DNA of 5,871 nucleotides from Pseudomonadota bacterium (GTDB taxonomy: Bacteria > Pseudomonadota > Gammaproteobacteria > Xanthomonadales > Xanthomonadaceae), in NCBI GenBank assembly GCA_023423605.1, contig JAFAFF010000091.1, forward strand, positions 1-5,871. The letters are read 5' to 3'. The notes beneath the pieces were generated by a model. The model was given only the letters and a program-made list of their open reading frames with translations, was not told the origin of the DNA and ran no database searches. Made by a program: the position numbers and the translations under genes. The stretch's first letter is position 1. Each line of letters starts with the position of its first letter. This document shows, piece after piece, positions 1-5,871 of the stretch.

Positions 1-314
1 GGGATGTCGCGCTCCACCAGCTGCGACTGCAGTGCCACCGTGCCGGTGCTGATCACCAGCTTCTTCCTGCTGGCGATGGCGATCGGCACGCCGGCGGTAA
101 GGTAACCCAGGCTCTTGCCGACCCCGGTTGGCGCTTCAACCACGCCCACGCCCCCGCTGTGCGCCAGCGCACGCGACACCACGCCGATCATCTGGCTCTG
201 CGAACGCCGGGTGGCGAAGCCGGGTGTGTTGGCCTGCAGCGCGACGTACGCCTTGCGGATCGCATCCTTCAGGTCGTCATCGAGCTTGCGTGGGGCGGCG
301 ACAGGTTCGGTCAC
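1..314 (-). CDS. dinG: DinG-type ATP-dependent DNA helicase, N-terminal part (cut by window start)
   Basis: This is the first 104 codons of a superfamily 2, XPD/DinG-like helicase; the rest lies beyond the left edge. Family members unwind DNA 5'-3' and resolve R-loops and other structures during repair. Visible parts are a Q-motif-like region (R36-R37, Q39, Q41), a Walker A motif EAPTGVGKS at residues 60-68 with catalytic Lys67, and motif Ia, STGTVALQSQL, at 89-99. The Fe-S cysteine region and DEAH box would lie further on and cannot be checked. The start is a GTG at 314: the frame upstream meets a TGA at 336-338 with no ATG between, and the resulting N-terminus MTEPVAAPRKL suits the family. 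Only a weak GAAG lies ahead of it as ribosome binding site. The gene begins 130 bp after the neighbouring membrane-protein gene and a hairpin, so it is probably a separate transcription unit. The choice between DinG and a related YoaA-type paralogue cannot be settled from the fragment. Confidence 0.88.
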   Translation of the reverse strand, partial: MTEPVAAPRKLDDDLKDAIRKAYVALQANTPGFATRRSQSQMIGVVSRALAHSGGVGVVEAPTGVGKSLGYLTAGVPIAIASRKKLVISTGTVALQSQLVERDI

Positions 315-405
315 GCCGGTGTCTTCATGGCTGCATCAGGCCGCTCATTGTCGCACGACCGAAACCCGCTCCCCTGGCCGCCACGCTGAATCTGTCAGTG
401 TGCAC

Positions 406-443
406 CGGGCCGGCCCCCGCGCTGGCGCGGAGCCACCGGCCCG
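406..443 (-). terminator. GC-rich nested hairpin after the 111-aa gene, possible terminator
   Basis: Arms CGGGCCGG (406-413) and CCGGCCCG (436-443) are perfect 8-bp complements. Nested inside them, CCGCG (417-421) pairs with CGCGG (426-430) across a 4-nt loop. The structure starts one base after the TGA stop of the minus-strand gene at 445-780, where a terminator would sit. No T-run follows on the minus strand, so this is not a classical intrinsic terminator. It may instead block 3' exonucleases or act with Rho. Confidence 0.45.
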
Positions 444-444
444 C

Positions 445-780
445 TCAGGCCGCTCGCGGCGGGTGTGGTCCACGCAGCGCCCGGGTCAGCGCCCATACCA
501 CCAGCACCAGGCCGAATGCTTCCAGCAGACCCAACAGGAAATGGCCGGTGCCCAACAGGGCGCCGAGCCGGGAAACCGCGGCGAAGTTGCCGGTATTGAC
601 CAGCCACAACGGCAGCAGGGACAGCAGCAGGCCGATCACGCTGGTGGCCGCCAGCAACAACAGCCCGGCAAGTGCTCCGCTGCGCGCTGCGCTGCGTGGC
701 ACGCCCAGCACCCACACCACGCCGATTGTGACCGCTATCAGCACCGGCAGGCGCACGCCGGCCAGGCTCAGCACGGTCAT
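445..780 (-). CDS. Small integral membrane protein of unknown function, downstream of aroE
   Basis: This gene encodes 111 aa, and I do not recognise a family. The sequence is strongly hydrophobic, with three probable membrane segments at about residues 11-28, 36-60 and 72-98, and a short basic, proline-rich tail (RGPHPPRAA). The second segment is dominated by Leu, Ala and Gly. The third contains a buried-looking His80 and Glu87, the only charged or polar residues that stand out. The ATG at 780 is preferred over an upstream in-frame start because the longer version would overlap the end of aroE and add a polar, low-complexity extension. The ribosome binding site is weak (GCGAG about 6 nt upstream). 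It starts 23 bp after the aroE stop on the same strand, so co-transcription with aroE is likely. No enzymatic motif or signal peptide is visible. The function is unknown; a role in shikimate metabolism is not implied by position alone. Confidence 0.75.
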   Translation of the reverse strand: MTVLSLAGVRLPVLIAVTIGVVWVLGVPRSAARSGALAGLLLLAATSVIGLLLSLLPLWLVNTGNFAAVSRLGALLGTGHFLLGLLEAFGLVLVVWALTRALRGPHPPRAA

Positions 781-803
781 CAGCAGCTCGCCGCTTTCCA
801 CGC

Positions 804-1649
804 TCAGTCCTCGCCGGCCAGGCCGTTGGCCTGGGCCTGTAGACGCGCATACACCGCATCGGTCTGCGGACGCACTGCATGCCACTGCTGGAAGCTTTCG
901 GCGGCCTGTTCAACCAGCATGCCCAGGCCATCGACCACGTTGCGGCACGATGCCGAGCGTGCCCATGCCAGGAAGGCGATGGCGGCGTCGCCGTAATTCA
1001 GATCCACCGCCGTGGTCATGCTGTTGACCAGCGACAATGGCAGCTTGAAGGTCGCCTCGCGGTCGCGGCCGGCGGAGGTGGCGTTGACGATCAGTTCGAA
1101 ATCGCCGATTTCACCGAGGTCTTCCCAGTAACGGCTCAGCGCACGGCCCGGTTCGCTCATGGCGTCGATCAGCTCGTCGGCGCGTTCCGGCGTGCGGTTC
1201 ACCACCACCAGTTCCAGGATGCCCGCGTCCAGCAGCGATGGCGCGACGCTGCGCGCCGAACCGCCCGCGCCCAGCAGCAATACCCGGCGGCCGCGCAGGT
1301 CCAGGCCATGCCGGTCGGTGAGATCGCGTACCAGGCCGGCACCATCGGTGGTGTCGCCGTGCCAGCGATCGCCCTTGCGCAGCAGGGTGTTGACCGAACC
1401 GGCGCGGGTGGCACGCGCGGTACGGGTAGTGCACAGCGCGAACGCGGCTTCCTTGTGTGGCAGGGTGATGTTGGCACCCACGCCACCTTCGGCGGCAAAC
1501 GCCTCCAGCGCGGTGGCGAAGGTTTCCGGCGTGGTATCGATGGCCCGGTAATCCACGGCGATGCCTTCCTGCCGGCCGAACGCGGCATGGATGTCCGGCG
1601 ATCTGGAATGGGCGACAGGGTGGCCAAAGACAGCGTAGCGTTCGGTCAT
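804..1649 (-). CDS. aroE: Shikimate dehydrogenase (NADP+)
   Basis: AroE reduces 3-dehydroshikimate to shikimate with NADPH, the fourth step of the chorismate pathway, in the cytoplasm. The 281-aa product has the usual length and all the hallmark motifs. The substrate-binding segment HSRSP is at 14-18 and [10 protein letters not shown] at 60-69, with catalytic Lys66. Asn87 lies in SVNTL, and catalytic Asp102 in the DTTDGAG segment. The Rossmann glycine loop GAGGSARSV is at 127-135, and NRT at 151-153 is the NADP-specificity motif. NATSAG is at 189-194, and the C-terminal [17 protein letters not shown] segment at 240-256 contains the conserved Gln248. The ATG at 1649 has a good Shine-Dalgarno sequence (GAGGA, plus-strand 1654-1658, 4 nt away). 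It is transcribed divergently from the PD40 gene at 1716 across 66 bp and is followed at 23 bp by a small membrane protein gene. The complete motif set argues for a true AroE rather than a YdiB- or AroE-like paralogue. Confidence 0.97.
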   Translation of the reverse strand: MTERYAVFGHPVAHSRSPDIHAAFGRQEGIAVDYRAIDTTPETFATALEAFAAEGGVGANITLPHKEAAFALCTTRTARATRAGSVNTLLRKGDRWHGDTTDGAGLVRDLTDRHGLDLRGRRVLLLGAGGSARSVAPSLLDAGILELVVVNRTPERADELIDAMSEPGRALSRYWEDLGEIGDFELIVNATSAGRDREATFKLPLSLVNSMTTAVDLNYGDAAIAFLAWARSASCRNVVDGLGMLVEQAAESFQQWHAVRPQTDAVYARLQAQANGLAGED

Positions 1650-1715
1650 GGAATCCTCGAATGGTTCGGATGGGACGCCCTACACTGGGCGCCCCGTACT
1701 GCATGGACCCGGACG
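1650..1715. promoter_or_regulatory. Shared divergent promoter region between aroE and the PD40 gene
   Basis: This 66-bp gap must hold start signals for both genes, unless aroE is read from further upstream. It contains the aroE ribosome binding site (tcctc at 1654-1658, read as GAGGA). TACACT at 1681-1686 is a possible plus-strand -10 box (4 of 6 consensus bases), but the matching -35 is poor. TACACT is exactly flanked by inverted arms CGCCC (1676-1680) and GGGCG (1687-1691), an arrangement compatible with a small operator over the -10 box. No convincing minus-strand promoter is visible. Confidence 0.35.
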
Positions 1716-2630
1716 ATGCGATCTGCCCTGCCCCTGCTGGTGCTTGCCGCCAGTCTACTCTGCACCCCCGTGGCGATGGCGTTGAGCGAATACGGCATCG
1801 AAGGCATGGGCGTGGTTTCCACGCCCGCCAACGAGGGCCGCGCGACCCTTTCTCCCGGTGGCACGCGGATCGTGTTCACCAGCGACCGGCCGGGCGGTGC
1901 CGGCGGCCTGGATCTGTGGCAGGCCACGCTGCGCGACGGCCGCTGGCAGGATCCGGTGCCGCTGTCGCTCAACACACCCGGCCAGGAGCGCGATCCCTAC
2001 ATCAGCCGCGATGGCCGCTGGCTGCTGTTCGCCTCCGACCGCCAGGACGGGCGCGACAGGCCGGGGAAGACGGCACGATCCGGACCTGCGGAGCTGGCAC
2101 TGTACCGGGCCGCCATCGCAGGCGATGGCACGGTGGGTGCCGCCGAGCCGTTGACGGACCGGAGTGGCCGCAGCGTGCCGGGACGCGGCCCGGCGCTCAG
2201 CGTGGATGGCCGCCGGCTGCTGTTCGCCCGCGATGCCGGCACGGCGCGCGGCCTGGATCTGTTCATCGCACCGATGACACAGGGCGTGGTCGGCGAAGCG
2301 GTGGCGCTGCAGGCAGTGAACAGCGGGGACGATGAGACCGACGGCGACTGGCTGGGGAATGGCGATGCGATCCTCTTCACGCGCGCCAGTGGCGAACGCG
2401 CGCAGGTGTGGAGCAGCACATGCGCCTGGACGGCCGCGGCGCTGCAACCGGTGGAGATTTCCTTCAACACGGCCGAAGGGCATACATCCGGCGGCGTCAT
2501 CGACAACGCCAAGCCCGGTGAGCTGCTGGTTTCCAGCCGCAACGTGCGGGCCCCGAAGGCCGGCGGCAGCGATGTGTACCGGCTGCGTGCGCCGCAGGTA
2601 GCGGCGGTGGCGGAGTGTGCCATGCGCTGA
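1716..2630 (+). CDS. Secreted TolB-like PD40 beta-propeller protein
   Basis: This is a 304-aa exported protein built from WD40-like PD40 repeats. Residues 1-22 form a Sec signal peptide: Arg2, a hydrophobic core at 4-16, and an AMA-L cleavage site after Ala22. Cys16 is not in a lipobox, so a soluble periplasmic protein is predicted. Propeller repeats with the pattern (S)-x-D/G-G-(x)-(I/L)-(V/L)-F-(T/A)-S-D-R are clear at 45-68 (LSPGGTRIVFTSDR), 96-112 (ISRDGRWLLFASDR) and 161-183 (LSVDGRRLLFARD). A more diverged one lies near 210-230 (ETDGDWLGNGDAILFTR). It lacks the separate N-terminal domain of TolB and is shorter, so it is not the Tol-Pal component; family members bind proteins or peptidoglycan-associated partners. 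The ATG at 1716 was chosen because it gives a proper signal peptide; the frame stays open upstream only as antisense to aroE. The Shine-Dalgarno sequence is weak (GGAC). It is convergent with the SHOCT gene. The biological role is unknown. Confidence 0.85.
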   Translation: MRSALPLLVLAASLLCTPVAMALSEYGIEGMGVVSTPANEGRATLSPGGTRIVFTSDRPGGAGGLDLWQATLRDGRWQDPVPLSLNTPGQERDPYISRDGRWLLFASDRQDGRDRPGKTARSGPAELALYRAAIAGDGTVGAAEPLTDRSGRSVPGRGPALSVDGRRLLFARDAGTARGLDLFIAPMTQGVVGEAVALQAVNSGDDETDGDWLGNGDAILFTRASGERAQVWSSTCAWTAAALQPVEISFNTAEGHTSGGVIDNAKPGELLVSSRNVRAPKAGGSDVYRLRAPQVAAVAECAMR

Positions 2631-2636
2631 GGCCAC

Positions 2637-2668
2637 GTGCCGGGGACCGGCACATCCCGCCCTGGGAT
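2637..2668. terminator. Tandem small hairpins between convergent genes, possible bidirectional terminator
   Basis: Two adjacent stem-loops lie in the 37-bp gap between the PD40 stop (2628-2630) and the SHOCT stop (2668-2670). GTGCCGG (2637-2643) pairs with CCGGCAC (2647-2653) over a 3-nt loop. ATCCC (2654-2658) pairs with GGGAT (2664-2668) over GCCCT, reaching into the SHOCT stop codon. Position between convergent genes suggests shared termination for both strands. No T-run follows on either strand, so efficiency as an intrinsic terminator is doubtful. Confidence 0.5.
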
Positions 2669-2970
2669 CAGGGCGCCGTCTTCCGTCCTGCAGCATCCGG
2701 CTGGCGGCGCGACAGCAGTTCCGCACGCAGTCGTTCGTATTCGGCTTCGCTGATGCGGCCCTGCTCGCTGCGCTGGTGCAGGGCCGCCAGTTCTGCCTGC
2801 AGGTCCTGCGGCAACTGCAGTTCACGGGCAAGGCGTGCGGCGGCCGAAGGCTGTTCCGGTGGACGCTTGCCGGCGCGATACGCCGCACGCGCCAGCCACA
2901 GGATCAACGCACCGAAGATCACCACGCCGGTGATCCAGATCATCCAATGCATCGTGCCCAGGATTTCCAT
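2668..2970 (-). CDS. Single-pass membrane protein with C-terminal SHOCT domain
   Basis: This gene encodes 100 aa. One membrane helix spans about residues 9-31 (WMIWITGVVIFGALILWLA), followed by a basic stretch (R28, R32, K35, R36), a Pro/Ala-rich linker, and a SHOCT motif at about 57-87. That motif ends in the typical G-R-I-S-E-A-E-Y-E-R-L-R-A-E-L-L helix (71-86). SHOCT is a short C-terminal module found on many bacterial membrane and secreted proteins and is thought to mediate oligomerisation or binding; no enzyme activity is expected. The positive-inside rule places the SHOCT part in the cytoplasm. The ATG at 2970 has a clear ribosome binding site (GGGAG, 7 nt upstream); upstream in-frame starts would overlap hemB and were not used. 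It follows hemB by 32 bp on the same strand, so it is likely the last gene of the bestrophin-hemB operon. Whether it has anything to do with heme synthesis is unknown. Confidence 0.82.
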   Translation of the reverse strand: MEILGTMHWMIWITGVVIFGALILWLARAAYRAGKRPPEQPSAAARLARELQLPQDLQAELAALHQRSEQGRISEAEYERLRAELLSRRQPDAAGRKTAP

Positions 2971-3002
2971 CGCGCCACTCCCGTCGTTCGTCGCTGCTAT
3001 TG

Positions 3003-4933
<1,931 letters not shown>

Positions 4934-5000
4934 CGGATGCGTGAGGAGGCGCCAGGCGCCGGAAGCGGCGCGCACGATGGCGCGATCGACTGATCACCGT

Positions 5001-5006
5001 ATTGTA
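5001..5006 (-). promoter_or_regulatory. Candidate -10 box for the bestrophin-hemB-SHOCT operon
   Basis: The minus strand reads TACAAT here (5 of 6 consensus bases), about 67 bp before the chosen bestrophin start codon, in the only non-coding gap upstream of the three-gene run. No good TTGACA-like -35 lies 16-18 bp further upstream, so this would be a weak or activator-dependent promoter, or a chance match. Confidence 0.3.
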
Positions 5007-5034
5007 CGCCTGCGGCGGCCTGCGCCCGGACCGC

Positions 5035-5051
5035 TGCGACCGACGGTCGCA
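5035..5051 (-). terminator. Small perfect hairpin after the 82-aa membrane-protein gene
   Basis: TGCGACC (5035-5041) and GGTCGCA (5045-5051) form a perfect 7-bp stem with a GAC loop, starting 9 bp past the stop codon of the minus-strand gene at 5061-5309. The place is right for a terminator separating that gene from the bestrophin operon. No T-run follows on the minus strand, so only partial termination or RNA-end protection is proposed. Confidence 0.4.
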
Positions 5052-5060
5052 CCGGAAGGG

Positions 5061-5309
5061 TCAGATGACGCCGCCGCCCAATCCCAGCCGGAAGATCCCG
5101 ACCACGATCACGATGCCGTTCAGGATGAGCCCGGTCCATGCGCGGCTGCGCCGGCTGGGGTGGGTGAACAGCAGACCGATGGCGGCAATGATGGCACCCA
5201 CCGTGGCGAACGGGATCAGGAACCAGTTGCCCCAGCCGAGCAGCGGCACCAGCGCGACGACCATCCACAACAACGCTGCGATGCCCCATAACAGACTGAT
5301 CAGACCCAT
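5061..5309 (-). CDS. Small three-TM membrane protein of unknown function
   Basis: This gene encodes 82 aa, and I do not recognise a named family. There are three probable membrane helices at about 4-24, 28-48 and 57-75, with a basic loop THPSRRSRAW (49-58) between the second and third that should face the cytoplasm. The C-terminus is glycine-rich (RLGLGGGVI). Trp residues at 8, 15, 26, 29 and 58 sit near the expected membrane borders. The ATG at 5309 is chosen because the protein then opens directly with a helix; the frame extends upstream to 5393, but that part is polar and runs through the intergenic region. A purine-rich GAGGG lies about 7 nt upstream as ribosome binding site. It is on the same strand as the bestrophin operon but 127 bp away with a hairpin between, so it is probably transcribed alone. 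The layout resembles small DUF-type membrane proteins common in Proteobacteria; no activity can be assigned. Confidence 0.75.
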   Translation of the reverse strand: MGLISLLWGIAALLWMVVALVPLLGWGNWFLIPFATVGAIIAAIGLLFTHPSRRSRAWTGLILNGIVIVVGIFRLGLGGGVI

Positions 5310-5448
5310 GCCCCGCCCTCGCCGATGGTTTGGCTCACCATAGCCGTTCGCGTCGGCGCCGGATAGGCCCGTGCGGCTTGGCGCGGCGCTCACCGTGGCG
5401 GTGCTAGCGTGGTTCGCGCCGGGCCCGCACGTTGCGACCGGCGTTGGG

Positions 5449-5473
5449 CCCGATTCAGATCGGGAGACCGATC
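5449..5473 (+). promoter_or_regulatory. Overlapping alternative hairpins upstream of the lipoprotein gene
   Basis: CCCGAT (5449-5454) pairs with ATCGGG (5459-5464) over a TCAG loop. The middle arm can instead pair as GATCGG (5458-5463) with CCGATC (5468-5473) over a GAGA loop, a GNRA tetraloop in RNA. The two stems cannot form together. The element ends 30 nt before the start codon at 5504. A further pair, CGGGCCC (5420-5426) with GGGCCCG (5446-5452), overlaps the first stem. It could be a leader RNA switch or, in DNA, a three-half-site operator (CCGAT, ATCGG, CCGAT). No good promoter was found nearby. Confidence 0.3.
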
Positions 5474-5503
5474 ATCTGCTCCTTCCATACAGGGGTTCAG
5501 GCA

Positions 5504-5871
5504 ATGAAAAGGCACGCGATGAAGATGCGCTGGGCTGCGATGGCGACCGTGCTGCTGGTCGCGGCCGGCTGCGCCAGTACATCCAGGGTGATGCTGGGCC
5601 AGGCGCGTGCGCCGATCGACCCGGCGATGGTGCAGATCTATTCCACTCCGCCTGCTGGCTCGGTTGAAATCGCCCAGCTGGAATCCTCCAGCGCGGTGGG
5701 CTTCGGTACCCAGGGTCAGACCGACGCCGCCGTGGCACGACTGAAACGCGAAGCCGCGGCACTGGGCGCCAACGGCGTGCTGCTGATGGGCGTGGGCTCC
5801 AGCGGTTCACCGGTGGGCATGTCGGTCGGCGCCGGCAGCTATGGTTCGCATGTCGGCGGTGGGCTGGGCGT
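5504..5871 (+). CDS. Putative outer-membrane/periplasmic lipoprotein (cut by window end)
   Basis: The first 122 codons are present; the stop lies beyond the window. Residues 1-23 form a lipoprotein signal: Lys2, Arg3, Lys7 and Arg9, then a hydrophobic run AAMATVLLVAAG, and Cys23 in VAAGC followed by Ala24, which does not signal inner-membrane retention. The mature part has a segment VQIYSTPP (43-50), a short region around EIAQLESSS, then a helix TDAAVARLKREAAALGANGVLLMGVG (73-98). That helix resembles the pattern of RcsF/DUF4156-like small lipoproteins, in which a repeated strand-helix unit ends in A-x-x-LGAN-x-V. From about 99 on the chain is rich in Gly and Ser. The ATG at 5504 has AGGGG 8 nt upstream; ATGs at 5519 and 5525 would also leave a workable signal peptide. 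The assignment to a named family is tentative, and the function is unknown. Confidence 0.78.
   Translation, partial: MKRHAMKMRWAAMATVLLVAAGCASTSRVMLGQARAPIDPAMVQIYSTPPAGSVEIAQLESSSAVGFGTQGQTDAAVARLKREAAALGANGVLLMGVGSSGSPVGMSVGAGSYGSHVGGGLG

Noticed and set aside
115..1027. Plus-strand frames over the dinG start, the 111-aa gene and the 3' part of aroE
   Set aside because: Their translations are Arg/Pro/Ser-rich or Gln/His-rich with no domain, while the minus strand encodes recognisable or hydrophobically patterned proteins.
1111..1704. Minus-strand frame overlapping aroE and its upstream region in another frame
   Set aside because: It is a shadow of aroE, with Arg/His-rich translation and no start signal better than that of aroE.
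879..1715. Plus-strand open frame running through the complement of aroE into the PD40 gene
   Set aside because: It is antisense to a complete, motif-perfect aroE. The PD40 protein has its own signal peptide starting at 1716, and the upstream part has no recognisable domain.
2637..2653. Possible Stenotrophomonas GTAG-type REP (SMAG) element
   Set aside because: The stem looks similar in base content, but the GTAG head that defines these elements is absent on both strands.
5337..5342. TATGGT on the minus strand as -10 box for the 82-aa protein gene
   Set aside because: No acceptable -35 at 16-18 bp, and the match is too weak to list as a promoter.

Overview
The window is GC-rich, tightly packed bacterial chromosome. 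It carries eight protein genes, two of them cut by the window ends, and no RNA genes, insertion sequences, CRISPR arrays or phage genes that I can recognise. The gene content (DinG-type helicase, AroE, a PD40 protein, Asp-type HemB, a bestrophin-like channel), the base composition and the protein sequences fit the Xanthomonadaceae. Stenotrophomonas or a close relative is my best guess. That placement is inference from recalled protein similarity, not from a search.

Left block (1-1649, all minus strand): aroE (shikimate dehydrogenase) is transcribed leftwards. A 111-aa membrane protein of unknown function follows 23 bp downstream. After a strong GC-rich hairpin (406-443) comes the start of dinG, which runs off the left end. 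Middle: a 66-bp intergenic region separates aroE from a divergent plus-strand gene (1716-2630) for a secreted TolB-like PD40 beta-propeller protein. That gene converges on the next block, and two small hairpins fill the 37-bp gap between the two stop codons.

Second minus-strand block (2668-4933): the order of transcription is a bestrophin-family anion channel, then hemB (porphobilinogen synthase, tetrapyrrole pathway), then a 100-aa one-TM protein with a C-terminal SHOCT domain. The gaps are 23 and 32 bp, so this is probably one operon with its promoter near 5000. Upstream of it is a separate minus-strand gene for an 82-aa, three-TM protein (5061-5309), followed by its own small hairpin.

Right end: after a 194-bp intergenic region with overlapping, mutually exclusive hairpins (5449-5473), a plus-strand lipoprotein gene begins at 5504 and is cut by the window end.

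The known functions are housekeeping: aromatic amino-acid precursor synthesis, heme synthesis and DNA repair. Small envelope proteins of unknown function are interleaved with them. I found no convincing new multi-gene system. The points most worth a second look are the alternative hairpins before the lipoprotein gene, the U-tract-less hairpins at gene ends, the unstudied small membrane proteins coupled to aroE and hemB, and the channel-hemB linkage.
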